Of a DNA stretch of 64,000 nucleotides, positions 14,003-29,946 are shown piece by piece; positions within the stretch are counted from its first letter, which is position 1; each line of letters begins with the position of its first letter. The notes beneath the pieces are model-generated. The model was not told the origin of the DNA, searched no databases, and worked only from the letters and a program-made list of their open reading frames with translations. The stretch lies in the NCBI RefSeq assembly GCF_037975245.1, contig NC_092571.1, positions 5,106,001 through 5,170,000 of the forward strand. The letters are read 5' to 3'. This DNA is from Apostichopus japonicus (taxonomy: Eukaryota > Echinodermata > Holothuroidea > Aspidochirotida > Stichopodidae). The translations under genes and the position numbers were made by a program.

Positions 14003-16053
14003 GTGCGGTACCGATCAATCGAATGTTCGGTACCGATCAATCGAATGTGCGGTACCGATCAATCGAATGTTCGGTACCGATCAATCGAATGTGCGGTACC
14101 GATCAATCGAATGTGCGGTATCGATCAATCGAATGTGCGGTACCGATCAATCGAATGTTCGTTACCGTTCAATCGAATGTGCGGTACCGATCAATCGAAT
14201 GTGCGGTACCGATCAATCGAATGTGCGGTACAGATCAACTAATGTGCGATACCGAACAATCGAATGTTCGGTACCGATCAATCGAATGTGCCGTACTGAT
14301 TAATCGAATGTCCGATACCTATCAATCGAATGAACGGTATTGATCAATCGAATGTTCGGTACCGATCAATCGAATGTGCGGTACCGATCAATCGAATGTG
14401 CGGTACCGATCAATCGAATGTTCGGTACCGATCAATCGAATGTTCGTTACCGATCAATCGAATGTGCGGTACCGATCAATCGAATGTGCGGTACCGATCA
14501 ATCGAATGTGCGGTACCGATCAACTAATGTGCGATACCGAACAATCGAATGTTCGGTACCGATCAATCGAATGTGCCGTACTGATTAATCGAATGTGCGA
14601 TACCTATCAATCGAATGAACGGTATTGATCAATCGAATGTGCGGTACCGATCAATCGAATGTTCGATACCGATCAATCGAATGTGCGGTACCGAACAATC
14701 GAATGTGCGGTACCGATCAATCGAATGTGCGGTACCGATCAATCGAATGTACGGTACCGATCAATCTAATGTTCGGTACCGATCAATCGAATGTGCGGTA
14801 CCGATCAATCAAACGTGCGGTACTGATCAATCGAATGTGCGGTACCGATCAATCGAACGTGCGGTACCGATCAATCGAATGTGCGGTACCGATCAATCGA
14901 ATGTACGGTACCGATCAATCGAATGTGCGGTATTGATCAATCGAATGTTTGGTACCGATCAATCGAATGTTCGGTCCCGATCAATCGAATGTGCGGTACC
15001 GATCAATAGAATGTTCGGTACCGATCAATCGAATGTTCGGTACCGATCAATCGAATGTTCGGTACCGATCAATCGAATGTTCGGTACCGATCAATCGAAT
15101 GTTCGGTACCGATCAATAGAATGTTCGATGCCGATCAATCGAATGTGCGGTACCGAACAATCGAATGTTCGGTACCTTACCAATGAATCGAATGTGCGGT
15201 ACCGATCAATCATATATGCGGTACACATCAAACGAATGTGCGATACCGATCAATCGAATGTTCGGTACCGATCAATCGAATGTGCGGTACCGATCAATCG
15301 AATGTGCGGTATTGATCAATCGAATGTTCGGTATTGATCAATCGAATGTGCGGTACCGATCAATCGAATGTTCGTTACCGATGAATCGAATGTGCGGTAT
15401 CGATCAATCGAATGTGCGGTACCGATCAATCGAAATTTCGGTACCGATCAATCGAATGTTCGGTACCGATCAATCGAATGTTCGTTACTGATCAATCGAA
15501 TGTGCGGTACCGATCAATCGAATGTGCGGTACCGATCAACTATTGTGCGATACCGAACAATCGAATGTTCGGTACCGATCAATCGAATGTGCAGTACTGA
15601 TTAATCGAATGTGCGATATCTATCAATCGAATGTGCGGTATTGATCAATCGAATGTGCGGTACCGATGAATCGAATGTTCGGTCCCGATCAATCGAATGT
15701 GCGGTACCGATCAATCGAATGTGAGGTGCCGAACAATCGAATGTTCGGTACCTTACCAATGAATCGAATGTGCGGTACCGATCAATCATATTTGCGGTAC
15801 ACATCAAACGAATGTGCGGTACCGATCAATCGAATGTTCGGTACCGATCAATCGAATGTGCGGTACCGATCAATCGAATGTTCGGTACCGATCAATCGAA
15901 TGTGCGGTACCGATCAATCGAATGTGCGGTACCGATCAATCGAATGTTCGGTACCGATCAATCGAATGTGCCGTACTGATTAATCGAATGTGCGATACCT
16001 ATCAATCGAATGAACGGTATTGATCAATCGAATGTGCGGTACCGATTAATCGA
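14003..16053 (+). repeat. Block duplicated at 3,671 bp spacing, left copy
   Basis: Variant order here matches 17674-19724 at a constant offset of 3,671 bp. Shared features include the CGATACCTATCAATCGAATGA module, CAATCAAACGTGCGG near 14810 and 18481, the CAACTATTGTG variant near 15539 and 19210, and the GGTCCCGATC modules. The intervening 1.6 kb is itself made of shorter 0.55-0.69-kb duplications and of a block matching 13376-14000 at 3,030 bp. Confidence 0.6.
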
Positions 16054-17673
16054 ATGTTCGGTACCGATCAATCGAATGTTCGGTACCGATCAATCGAATG
16101 TGCGGTACCGATTAATCGAACGTGCGGTACCGATCAATCGAACGTGCGGTACCGATCAATCGAATGTTCGATACCGATCAATCGAATATTCGGTACCGAT
16201 CAATCGAATGTGCGGTACCGATCAATCGAATGTGCGGTACGGATCAATCGAATGTGCGGTATTGATCAATCGAATGTTCGGTACCGATGAATCGAATGTT
16301 CGGTCCCGATCAATCGAATGTGCGGTACCGATCAATAGAATGTTCGGTACCGATCAATCGAATGTTCGGTACCGATCAATCGAATGTTAGGTACCGATCA
16401 ATCGAATGTTCGGTACCGATCAATCGAATGTTCGGTACCTTACCAATGAATCGAATGTGCGGTACCGATCAATCATATATGCGGTACACATCAAACGAAT
16501 GTGCGGTACCGATCAATCGAATGTTCGGTACCGATCAATCGAATGTGCGCTACCGATCAATCGAATGTTCGGTACCGATCAATCGAATGTGCGGTACCGA
16601 TCAATCGAATGTGCGGTACCGAACAATCGAATGTGCGGTACCGATCAATCGAATGTTCGTTACCGATCAATCGAATGTGCGGTACCGATCAATCGAATGT
16701 GCGGTACCGATCAACTAATGTGCGATACCGAACAATCGAATGTTCGGTACCGATCAATCGAATGTGCCGTACTGATTAATCGAATGTGCGATACCTATCA
16801 ATCGAATGAACGGTATTGATCAATCGAATGTTCGGTACCGATCAATCGAATGTGCGGTACCGATCAATCGAATGTGCAGTACCGATCAATCGAATGTGCG
16901 GTACCGATCAATCGAATGTTCGTTACCGATCAATCGAATGTTCGGTACCGATCAATCGATTGTTCGGTACCTTACCAATGAATCGAATGTGCGGTACCGA
17001 TCAATCATATATGCGGTACACATCAAACGAATGTGCGGTACCGATCAATCGAATGTTCGGTACCGATCAATCGAATATGCGGTACCGATCAATCGAATGT
17101 GCGGTACCGATCAATCGAATGTGCGGTACCGATCAATCGAATGTTCGTTACCGATCAATCGAATGTGCGGTACCGATCAATCGAATGTGCGGTACCGATC
17201 AATCGAATGTGCGGTACAGATCAACTAATGTGCGATACCGAACAATCGAATGTTCGGTACCGATCAATCGAATGTGCCGTACTGATTAATCGAATGTGCG
17301 ATACCTATCAATCGAATGAACGGTATTGATCAATCGAATGTTCGGTACCGATCAATCGAATGTGCGGTACCGATCAATCGAATGTGCGGTACCGATCAAT
17401 CGAATGTGCGGTACCGATCAATCGAATGTTCGTTACCGATCAATCGAATGTGCGGTACCGATCAATCGAATGTGCGGTACCGATCAATCGAATGTGCGGT
17501 ACCGATAAACTAATGTGCGATACCGAACAATCGAATGTTCGGTACCGATCAATCGAATGTGCAGTACCGATCAATCGAATGTTCGGTACCGATCAATCGA
17601 TTGTTCGGTACCTTACCAATGAATCGAATGTGCGGTACCGATCAATCATATATGCGGTACACATCAAACGAAT

Positions 17674-19724
17674 GTGCGGTACCGATCAATCGAATGTTCA
17701 GTACCGATCAATCGAATGTGCGGTACCGATCAATCGAATGTTCGGTACCGATCAATCGAATATGCGGTACCGATCAATCGAATGTGCGGTACCGATCAAT
17801 CGAATGTGCGGTACCGATCAATCGAATGTTCGTTACCGATCAATCGAATGTGCGGTACCGATCAATCGAATGTGCGGTACCGATCAATCGAATGTGCGGT
17901 ACAGATCAACTAATGTGCGATACCGAACAATCGAATGTTCGGTACCGATCAATCGAATGTGCCGTACTGATTAATCGAATGTGCGATACCTATCAATCGA
18001 ATGAACGGTATTGATCAATCGAATGTTCGGTACCGATCAATCGAATGTGCGGTACCGATCAATCGAATGTGCGGTACCGATCAATCGAATGTGCGGTACC
18101 GATCAATCGAATGTTCGTTACCGATCAATCGAATGTGCGGTACCGATCAATCGAATGTGCGGTACCGATCAATCGAATGTGCGGTACCGATCAACTAATG
18201 TGCGATACCGAACAATCGAATGTTCGGTACCGATCAATCGAATGTGCCGTACTGATTAATCGAATGTGCGATACCTATCAATCGAATGAACGGTATTGAT
18301 CAATCGAATGTGCGGTACCGATCAATCGAATGTTCGATACCGATCAATCGAATGTGCGGTACCGAACAATCGAATGTGCGGTACCGATCAATCGAATGTG
18401 CGGTACCGATCAATCGAATGTACGGTACCGATCAATCGAATGTTCGGTACCGATCAATCGAATGTGCGGTACCGATCAATCAAACGTGCGGTACTGATCA
18501 ATCGAATGTGCGGTACCGATCAATCGAACGTGCGGTACCGATCAATCGAATGTGCGGTACCGATCAATCGAATGTGCGGTACCGATCAATCGAATGTGCG
18601 GTATTGATCAATCGAATGTTCGGTACCGATGAATCGAATGTTCGGTCCCGATCAATCGAATGTGCGGTACCGATCAATAGAATGTTCGGTACCGATCAAT
18701 CGAATGTTCGGTACCGATCAATCGAATGTTCGGTACCGATCAATCGAATGTTCGGTACCGATCAATCGAATGTTCGGTACCGATCAATAGAATGTTCGAT
18801 GCCGATCAATCGAATGTGCGGTACCGAACAATCGAATGTTCGGTACCTTACCAATGAATCGAATGTGCGGTACCGATCAATCATATATGCGGTACACATC
18901 AAACGAATGTGCGATACCGATCAATCGAATGTTCGGTACCGATCAATCGAATGTGCGGTACCGATCAATCGAATGTGCGGTATTGATCAATCGAATGTTC
19001 GGTATTGATCAATCGAATGTGCGGTACCGATCAATCGAATGTTCGTTACCGATCAATCGAATGTGCGGTATCGATCAATCGAATGTGCGGTACCGATCAA
19101 TCGAATTTTCGGTACCGATCAATCGAATGTTCGGTACCGATCAATCGAATGTTCGTTACTGATCAATCGAATGTGCGGTACCGATCAATCGAATGTGCGG
19201 TACCGATCAACTATTGTGCGATACCGAACAATCGAATGTTCGGTACCGATCAATCGAATGTGCAGTACTGATTAATCGAATGTGCGATATCTATCAATCG
19301 AATGTGCGGTATTGATCAATCGAATGTGCGGTACCGATGAATCGAATGTTCGGTCCCGATCAATCGAATGTGCGGTACCGATCAATCGAATGTGCGGTGC
19401 CGAACAATCGAATGTTCGGTACCTTACCAATGAATCGAATGTGCGGTACCGATCAATCATATATGCGGTACACATCAAACGAATGTGCGGTACCGATCAA
19501 TCGAATGTTCGGTACCGATCAATCGAATGTGCGGTACCGATCAATCGAATGTTCGGTACCGATCAATCGAATGTGCGGTACCGATCAATCGAATGTGCGG
19601 TACCGATCAATCGAATGTTCGGTACCGATCAATCGAATGTGCCGTACTGATTAATCGAATGTGCGATACCTATCAATCGAATGAACGGTATTGATCAATC
19701 GAATGTGCGGTACCGATTAATCGA
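17674..19724 (+). repeat. Block duplicated at 3,671 bp spacing, right copy
   Basis: Partner of 14003-16053 with the same variant order. Differences are scattered single bases; for instance GAAATTTCGG near 15434 is GAATTTTCGG here. The match breaks down shortly after 19725, where this copy continues with a CAAAAGAAAGTGCGG module that the left copy lacks. Confidence 0.6.
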
Positions 19725-20989
19725 ATGTTCGGTACCGATCAATCGAATGTGCGGTACCGATCAATCGAATGTGCGGTACCGATCAAAAGAAAGTGCGGTA
19801 TTGATCAATCGAATGTTCGGAACCGATCAATCGAATGTTCGATACCGATCAATCGAATGTGCGGTACCGAACAATCGAATGTGCGGTACCGATCAATCGA
19901 ATGTGCGGTACCGATCAATCGAATGTGCAGTACTGATTAATCGAATGTGCGATATCTATCAATCGAATGTGCGGTATTGATCAATCGAATGTTCGGTACC
20001 GACGAATCGAATGTTCGGTACCGATCAATCGAATGTTCGTTACTGATCAATCGAATGTGCGGTACCGATCAATCGAATGTGCGGTACCGATCAACTATTG
20101 TGCGATACCGAACAATCGAATGTTCGGTACCGATCAATCGAATGTGCAGTACTGATTAATCGAATGTGCGATATCTATCAATCGAATGTGCGGTATTGAT
20201 CAATCGAATGTTCGGTACCGATGAATCGAATGTTCGGTCCCGATCATTCGAATGTGCGGTACCGATCAATCGAATGTGCGGTACCGAACAATCGAATGTT
20301 CGGTACCTTACCAATGAATCGAATGTGCGGTACCGATCAATCATATATGCGGTACACATCAAACGAATGTGCGGTACCGATCAATCGAATGTTCGGTACC
20401 GATCAATCGAATGTGCGGTACCGATCAATCGAATGTGCGGTACCGATCAATCGAATGTGCGGTATTGATCAATCGAATGTTCGGTACCGATGAATCGAAT
20501 GTTCGGTCCCGATCAATCGAATGTGTGGTACCGATCAATAGAATGTTCGGTACCGATCAATCGAATGTTCGGTACCGATCAATCGAATGTTCGGTACCGA
20601 TCAATCGAATGTTCGGTACCGATCAATCGAATGTTCGGTACCGATCAATCGAATGTTCGATGCCGATCAATCGAATGTGCGGTACCGAACAATCGAATGT
20701 TCGGTACCTTACCAATAAATCGAATGTGCGGTACCGATCAATCATATATGCGGTACACATCAAACGAATGTGCGATACCGATCAATCGAATGTTCGGTAC
20801 CGATCAATCGAATGTGCGGTACCGATCAATCGAATGTGCGGTATTGATCAATCGAATGTTCGGTATTGATCAATCGAATGTGCGGTACCGATCAATCGAA
20901 TGTTCGTTACCGATCAATCGAATGTGCGGTATCGATCAATCGAATGTTCGTTACCGATCAATCGAATTGCGGTATTGATCAATCGAATG

Positions 20990-21640
20990 TTCGGTACCGA
21001 TCAATCGAATGTTCGGTACCGATCAATCATATGTGCGGTACCGATCAATCGAATGTGCGGTACCGATCAATCGCATATGCGGTACCGATCAATCGAATGT
21101 GCGTTACCGATCAATCGAATGTGGGGTACCGATCAATCGAATGTGCGGTACCGATCAATCGAATGTGCGGTACCGATCAACTAATGTGCGATACCGAACA
21201 ATCGAATGTTCGGTACCGATCAATCGAATGTGCCGTACTGATTAATCGAATGTGCGATACCTATCAATCGAATGAGCGGTATTGATCAATCGAATGTTCG
21301 GTACCGATCAATCGAATGTGCGGTACCGATTATTAGAATGTTCGGTACCGATCAAGCGAATGTGCGGTACCGATCAATCGAATGTGCGGTACCGATCAAA
21401 CGAATGTGCGGTATTGATCAATCGAATGTTCCGAACCGATCAATCGAATGTTCGATACCGATCAATCGAATGTGCGGTACCGATCAATCGAATGTGCGGT
21501 ACCGATCAATCGAATGTGCGGTACCGATCAATCGAATGTAAGGTACCGATCAATCGAATGTGCGGTACGGAGCAGTCGAATGTTCGATACCGATCAATCG
21601 AATGTTCGGTACCGTACCGAACAATCGAATGTGCGGTACC
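20990..21640 (+). repeat. GATTATTAG/GATCAAGCG module, first copy
   Basis: This module holds CAATCATATGTGCGG, GTGGGGTACC, GAATGAGCGG, GATTATTAG, GATCAAGCG and GTTCCGAACC in fixed order. It recurs about 1,685 bp later and about 1,883 bp after that, then at larger spacing, judged by GATTATTAG at 21328, 23013, 24896, 28295, 31492 and 35334. The repeated spacing change shows that monomers were gained and lost between successive copies. Confidence 0.6.
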
Positions 21641-22674
21641 GATCAATCGAATGTGCGGTACCGAACAATCGAATGTGCGGTACCGATCAATCGAATGTGC
21701 GGTACCGATCAATCGAATGTGCAGTACTGATTAATCGAATGTGCGATATCTATCAATCGAATGTGCGGTATTGATCAATCGAATGTTCGGTACCGACGAA
21801 TCGAATGTTCGGTACCGATCAATCGAATGTTCGTTACTGATCAATCGAATGTGCGGTACCGATCAATCGAATGTGCGGTACCGATCAACTATTGTGAGAT
21901 ACCGAACAATCGAATGTTCGGTACCGATCAATCGAATATGCAGTACTGATTAATCGAATGTGCGATATCTATCAATCGAATGTGCGGTATTGATCAATCG
22001 AATGTTCGGTACCGATGAATCGAATGTTCGGTCACGATCAATCGAATGTGCGGTACCGATCAATCGAATGTTCGGTACCTTACCAATGAATCGAATGTGC
22101 GGTACCGATCAATCATATATGCGGTACACATCAAACGAATGTGCGGTACCGATCAATCGAATGTTCGGTACCGATCAATCGAATGTGCGGTACCGATTAA
22201 TCGAACGTGCGGTACCGATCAATCGAATGTGCGGTACCGATCAATCGAATGTTCGATACCGATCAATCGAATGTTCGGTACCGATCAATCGAATGTTCGG
22301 TACCGATCAATCGAATGTTCGGTACCGATCAATCGAATGTTCGGTGCCGATCAATCGAATGTGCGGTACCGAACAATCGAATGTTCGGTACCTTACCAAT
22401 AAATCGAATGTGCGGTACCGATGAATCATATATGCGGTACACATCAAACGAATGTGCGATACCGATCAATCGAATGTTCGGTACCGATCAATCGAATGTG
22501 CGGTACCGATCAATCGAATGTGCGGTATTGATCAATCGAATGTTCGGTATTGATCAATCGAATGTGCGGTACCGATCAATCGAATGTTCGTTACCGATCA
22601 ATCGAATGTGCGGTATCGATCAATCGAATGTTCGTTACCGATCAATCGAATGTGCGGTATTGATCAATCGAATG

Positions 22675-23325
22675 TTCGGTACCGATCAATCGAATGTTCG
22701 GTACCGATCAATCATATGTGCGGTACCGATCAATCGAATGTGCGGTACCGATCAATCGCATATGCGGTACCGATCAATCGAATGTGCGTTACCGATCAAT
22801 CGAATGTGGGGTACCGATCAATCGAATGTGCGGTACCGATCAATCGAATGTGCGGTACCGATCAACTAATGTGCGATACCGAACAATCGAATGTTCGGTA
22901 CCGATCAATCGAATGTGCCGTACTGATTAATCGAATGTGCGATACCTATCGATCGAATGAGCGGTATTGATCAATCGAATGTTCGGTACCGATCAATCGA
23001 ATGTGCGGTACCGATTATTAGAATGTTCGGTACCGATCAAGCGAATGTGCGGTACCGATCAATCGAATGTGCGGTACCGATCAAACGAATGTGCGGTATT
23101 GATCAATCGAATGTTCCGAACCGATCAATCGAATGTTCGATACCGATCAATCGAATGTGCGGTACCGATCAATCGAATGTGCGGTACCGATCAATCGAAT
23201 GTGCGGTACCGATCAATCGAATGTACGGTACCGATCAATCGAATGTGCGGTACGGAGCAGTCGAATGTTCGATACCGATCAATCGAATGTTCGGTACCGT
23301 ACCGAACAATCGAATGTGCGGTACC
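22675..23325 (+). repeat. GATTATTAG/GATCAAGCG module, second copy
   Basis: Same variant order as 20990-21640 at a 1,685-bp offset, including GTGGGGTACC and GTTCCGAACC. One private change is GATCGATCGAATGAGCGG-type sequence near 22949, where the partner reads CAATCGAATGAGCGG. Confidence 0.6.
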
Positions 23326-26300
23326 GATCAATCGAATGTTCGGTACCGATCAATCGAATGTGCGGTACCGATCAATCGAATGTTCGGTACCGATCAATCG
23401 AATGTGAGGTACCGATCAATCGAATGTGCGGTACCGATCAAACGAATGTGCGGTATTGATCAATCAAATGTTCGGAACCGATCAATCGAATGTGCGGTAC
23501 CGATCAATCGAATGTGCGGTAACGATCAACTAATGTGCGATACCGAACAATCGAATGTTCGATACCGTACCGATCAATCGAATGTTCGATACCGATCAAT
23601 CGAATGTGCGGTGCCGAACAATCGAATGTTCGGTACCGATCAATCGAATGTGCGGTAGCGATCAATCGAATGTGCGGTACCGATCAATCGAATGTGCGGT
23701 ACCGATCAATCGAATGTGCGGTACCGATCAATCGAATGTTCGGTACCGATCAATCGAATGTTCGTTACTGATCAATCGAATGTGCGGTACCGATCAATCG
23801 AATGTGCGGTACCGATCAATCGAATGTGCGATACCGAACAATCGAATGTTCGGTACCGATCAATCGAATGTGCGGTACCGATTAATCGAACGTGCGGTAC
23901 CGATCAATCGAATGTGCGGTACCGATCAATCGAATGTTCGATACCGATCAATCGAATGTTCGGTACCGATCAATCGAATGTGCGGTACCGATCAATCGAA
24001 TGTGCGGTACCGATCAATCGAATGTGCGGTATTGATCAATCGAATGTTCGGTACCGATCAATCGAATGTTCGGTCCCGATCAATCGAATGTGTGGTACCG
24101 ATCAATAGAATGTTCGGTACCGATCAATCGAATGTTCGGTACCGATCAATCGAATGTTCGGTACCGATCAATCGAATGTTCGGTACCGATCAATCGAATG
24201 TTCGGTACCGATCAATCGAATGTTCGATGCCGATCAATCGAATGTGCGGTACCGAACAATCGAATGTTCGGTACCTTACCAATAAATCGAATGTGCGGTA
24301 CCGATCAATCATATATGCGGTACACATCAAACGAATGTGCGATACCGATCAATCGAATGTTCGGTACCGATCAATCGAATGTGCGGTACCGATCAATCGA
24401 ATGTGCGGTATTGATCAATCGAATGTTCGGTATTGATCAATCGAATGTGCGGTACCGATCAATCGAATGTTCGTTACCGATCAATCGAATGTGCGGTATC
24501 GATCAATCGAATGTTCGTTACCGATCAATCGAATGTGCGGTATTGATCAATCGAATGTTCGGTACCGATCAATCGAATGTTCGGTACCGATCAATCATAT
24601 GTGCGGTACCGATCAATCGAATGTGCGGTACCGATCAATCGCATATGCGGTACCGATCAATCGAATGTGCGTTACCGATCAATCGAATGTGGGGTACCGA
24701 TCAATCGAATGTGCGGTACCGATCAATCGAATGTGCGGTACCGATCAACTAATGTGCGATACCGAACAATCGAATGTTCGGTACCGATCAATCGAATGTG
24801 CCGTACTGATTAATCGAATGTGCGATACCTATCAATCGAATGAGCGGTATTGATCAATCGAATGTTCGGTACCGATCAATCGAATGTGCGGTACCGATTA
24901 TTAGAATGTTCGGTACCGATCAAGCGAATGTGCGGTACCGATCAATCGAATGTGCGGTACCGATCAAACGAATGTGCGGTACCGATCAATCGAATGTGCG
25001 GTACCGATCAATCGAATGTGCGGTACCGATCAATCGAATGTACGGTACCGATCAATCGAATGTGCGGTACGGAGCAGTCGAATGTTCGATACCGATCAAT
25101 CGAATGTTCGGTACCGTACCGAACAATCGAATGTGCGGTACCGATCAATCGAATGTTCGGTACCGATCAATCGAATGTGAGGTACCGATCAATCGAATGT
25201 GCGGTACCGATCAAACGAATGTGCGGTATTGATCAATCAAATGTTCGGAACCGATCAATCGAATGTGCGGTACCGATCAATCGAATGTGCGGTAACGATC
25301 AAGTAATGTGCGATACCGAACAATCGAATGTTCGATACCGTACCGATCAATCGAATGTTCGATACCGATCAATCGAATGTGCGGTGCCGAACAATCGAAT
25401 GTTCGGTACCGATCAATCGAATGTGCGGTAGCGATCAATCGAATGTGCGGTACCGATCAATCGAATGTGCGGTACCGATCAATCGAATGTGCGGTACCGA
25501 TCAATCGAATGTTCGGTACCGATCAATCGAATGTTCGTTACTGATCAATCGAATGTTCGGTACCGATCAATCGAATGTGCGGTACCGATCAATCGAATGT
25601 GCGATACCGAACAATCGAATGTTCGGTACCGATCAATCGAATGTGCAGTACCGATTAATCGAATGTGCGATATCTATCAATCGATTGTGCGGTATTGATC
25701 AATCGAATGTTCGGTACCGATCAATCGAATGTTCGGTCCCGATCAATCGAATGTGCGGTACCGATCAATCGAATGTGCGGTACCGATCAATCGAATGTGC
25801 GGTACCGAAGAATCGAATGTTCGATACCTTACCAATGAATCGAATGTGCGGTACCGATCAATCATATATGCGGTACACATCAAACGAATGTGCGGTACCG
25901 ATCAATCGAATGTTCGGTACCGATCAATCGAATGTTCGGTACCGATCAATCGAATGTTCGGTACCGAACAATCGAATGTGCGGTACCGATCAATCGAATG
26001 TGCGGTACCGATCAATCGAATGTGCGGTACCGATCAATCGAATGTGCGGTACCGATCAACTAATGTGCGATGCCGAACAATCGAATGTTCGATACCGTAC
26101 CGACCAATCGAATGTTCGATACCGATCAATCGAATGTGCGTTACCGATCAATCGAATGTTCGGTACCGATCAATCGAATGTTCGTTACTGATCAATCGAA
26201 TGTGCGGTACCGATCAACTAATGTGCGATACCGAACAATCGAATGTTCGGTACCGATCAATCGAATGTGCAGTACCGATTAATCGAATGTGCGATATCTA

Positions 26301-26640
26301 TCAATCGAATGTGCGGTATTGATCAATCGAATGTTCGGTACCGATTAATCGAATGTTCGGTCCCGATCAATCGAATGTTCGATACCGATCAATCGAATGT
26401 GCGGTGCCGAACAAACGAATGTGCGGTACCGATCAATAGAATGTTCGGTACCGATCAATCGAATGTTCGGTACCGATCAATCGAATGTTCGGTACCGATC
26501 AATCGAATGTTCGGTACCGATCAATCGAATGTTCGGTACCGATCAATCGAATGTTCGATGCCGATCAATCGAATGTGCGGTACCGAACAATCGAATGTTC
26601 GGTACCTTACCAATTAATCGAATGTGCGGTACCGATCAAT

Positions 26641-29080
26641 CATATATGTTCGGTACCGATCAATCGAATGTGCAGTACTGATTAATCGAATGTGCGATAT
26701 CTATCAATCGAATGTGCGGTATTGATCAATCGAATGTTCGGTACCGATGAATCGAATGTTCGGTCACGATTAATCGAATGTGCGGTACCGATCAATCGAA
26801 TGTGCGGTACCGAACAATCGAATGTTCGGTACCTTACCAATGAATCGAATGTGCGGTACCGATCAATCATATATGCGGTACACATCAAACGAATGTGCGG
26901 TACCGATCAATCGAATGTTCGGTACCGATCAATCGAATGTGCGGTACCGATCAATCGAATGTTCGGTACCGATCAATCGAATGTGCGGTACCGATCAATC
27001 GAATGTGCGGTACCGATCAATCGAATGTGCGGTACCGATCAAAAGAAAGTGCGGTATTGATCAATCGAATGTTCGGAACCGATCAATCGAATGTTCGATA
27101 CCGATCAATCGAATGTGCGGTACCGAACAATCGAATGTGCGGTACCGATCAATCGAATGTGCGGTACCGATCAATCGAATGTGCGGTACCGATCAATCGA
27201 ATGTGCGGTACCGATCAATCGAATGTGCGGTACCGATCAATCGAATGTTCGGTACCGATCAATCGAATGTGCGGTACCGATTAATCGAACGTGCGGTACC
27301 GATCAATCGAATGTGCGGTATCGATCAATCGAATGTTCGATACCGATCAATCGAATGTTCGGTACCGATCAATCGAATGTGCGGTACCGATCAATCGAAT
27401 GTGCGGTACCGATCAATCGAATGTGCGGTATTGATCAATCGAATGTTCGGTACCGATGAATCGAATGTTCGGTCCCGATCAATCGAATGTGTGGTACCGA
27501 TCAATAGAATGTTCGGTACCGATCAATCGAATGTTCGGTACCGATCAATCGAATGTTCGGTACCGATCAATCGAATGTTCGGTACCGATCAATCGAATGT
27601 TCGGTACCGATCAATCGAATGTTCGATGCCGATCAATCGAATGTGCGGTACCGAACAATCGAATGTTCGGTACCTTACCAATGAATCGAATGTGCGGTAC
27701 CGATCAATCATATATGCGGTACACATCAAACGAATGTGCGATACCGATCAATCGAATGTTCGGTACCGATCAATCGAATGTGCGGTACCGATCAATCGAA
27801 TGTGCGGTATTGATCAATCGAATGTTCGGTATTGATCAATCGAATGTGCGGTACCGATCAATCGAATGTTCGTTACCGATCAATCGAATGTGCGGTATCG
27901 ATCAATCGAATGTTCGTTACCGATCAATCGAATGTGCGGTATTGATCAATCGAATGTTCGGTACCGATCAATCGAATGTTCGGTACCGATCAATCGAATG
28001 TGCGGTACCGATCAATCGAATGTGCGGTACCGATCAATCGAATGTGCGGTACCGATCAATCGAATGTGCGTTACCGATCAATCGAATGTGGGGTACCGAT
28101 CAATCGAATGTGCGGTACCGATCAATCGAATGTGCGGTACCGATCAACTAATGTGCGATGCCGAACAATCGAATGTTCGGTACCGATCAATCGAATGTGC
28201 CGTACTGATTAATCGAATGTGCGATACCTATCAATCGAATGAGCGGTATTGATCAATCGAATGTTCGGTACCGATCAATCGAATGTGCGGTGCCGATTAT
28301 TAGAATGTTCGGTACCGATCAAGCGAATGTGCGGTACCGATCAATCGAATGTGCGGTACCGATCAAACGAATGTGCGTTATTGATCAATCGAATGTTCCG
28401 AACCGATCAATCGAATGTTCGATACCGATCAATCGAATGTGCGGTACCGATCAATCGAATGTGCGGTACCGATCAATCGAATGTGCGGTACCGATCAATC
28501 GAATGTACGGTACCGATCAATCGAATGTGCCTTACGGAGCAGTCGAATGTTCGATACCGATCAATCGAATGTTTGGTACCGTACCGAACAATCGAATGTG
28601 CGGTACCGATCAATCGAATGTTCGGTACCGATCAATCGAATGTGCGGTACCGATCAATCGAATGTTCGGTACCGATCAATCGAATGTGAGGTACCGATCA
28701 ATCGAATGTGCGGTACCGATCAAACGAATGTGCGGTATTGATCAATCGAATGTTCGGAACCGATCAATCAAATGTTCGATTCCGATCAATCGAATGTGCG
28801 GTACCGAACAATCGAATGTGCGGTACCGATCAATCGAATGTGCGGTACCGATCAATCGAATGTACGGTACAGATCAATCGAATATGCGGTACCGATCAAT
28901 CAAATGTGCGGTACCGATCAATCGAATGTGCGGTACCGATCAATCGAATGTGCGGTACCGATCAACTAATGTGCGATACCGAACAATCGAATGTTCGATA
29001 CCGTACCGATCAATCGAATGTTCGATACCGATCAATCGAATGTGCGGTGCCGAACAATCGAATGTTCGGTACCGATCAAT
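26641..29080 (+). repeat. 3.3-kb higher-order repeat, first copy, starting at a deletion scar
   Basis: The block opens with an unusual junction, CATATATGTTCGG, where the usual CATATATGCGGTACACATC module is cut short. The same scar and the following variant order recur at 29947 (offset 3,306 bp) and 34235 (offset 4,288 bp from the second). Shared private variants include GGTCACGATC, CAAAAGAAAGTGCGG and GAATGTGTGGTACC. Confidence 0.65.
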
Positions 29081-29946
29081 CGAATGTGCGATACCGAACA
29101 ATCGAATGTTCGGTACCGATCAATCGAATGTGCAGTACCGATTAATCGAATGTGCGATACCGAACAATCGAATGTTCGGTACCGATCAATCGAATGTGCA
29201 GTACCGATTAATCAAATGTGCGATATCTATCAATCGATTGTGCGGTATTGATCAATCGAATGTTCGGTACCGATCAATCGAATGTTCGGTACCGATCAAT
29301 CGAATGTTCGGTACCGAACAATCGAATGTGCGGTACCGATCAATCGAATGTGCGGTACCGATCAATCGAATGTGCGGTACCGATCAATCGAATGTGCGGT
29401 ACCGATCAACTAATGTGCGATGCCGAACAATCGAATGTTCGATACCGTACCGACCAATCGAATGTTCGATACCGATCAATCGAATGTGCGTTACCGAACA
29501 ATCGAATGTTCGGTACCGATCAATCGAATGTGCGGTAGCGATCAATCGAATGTGCGGTACCGATCAATCGAATGTTCGGTACCGATCAATCGAATGTGCG
29601 TTACCGATCAATCGAATGTTCGGTACCGATCAATCGAATGTTCGTTACTGATCAATCGAATGTGCGGTACCGATCAACTAATGTGCGATACCGAACAATC
29701 GAATGTTCGGTACCGATCAATCGAATGTGCAGTACCGATTAATCGAATGTGCGATATCTATCAATCGAATGTGCGGTATTGATCAATCGAATGTTCGGTA
29801 CCGATTAATCGAATGTTCGGTCCCGATCAATCGAATGTTCGGTACCGATCAATCGAATGTTCGATGCCGATCAATCGAATGTGCGGTACCGAACAATCGA
29901 ATGTTCGGTACCTTACCAATTAATCGAATGTGCGGTACCGATCAAT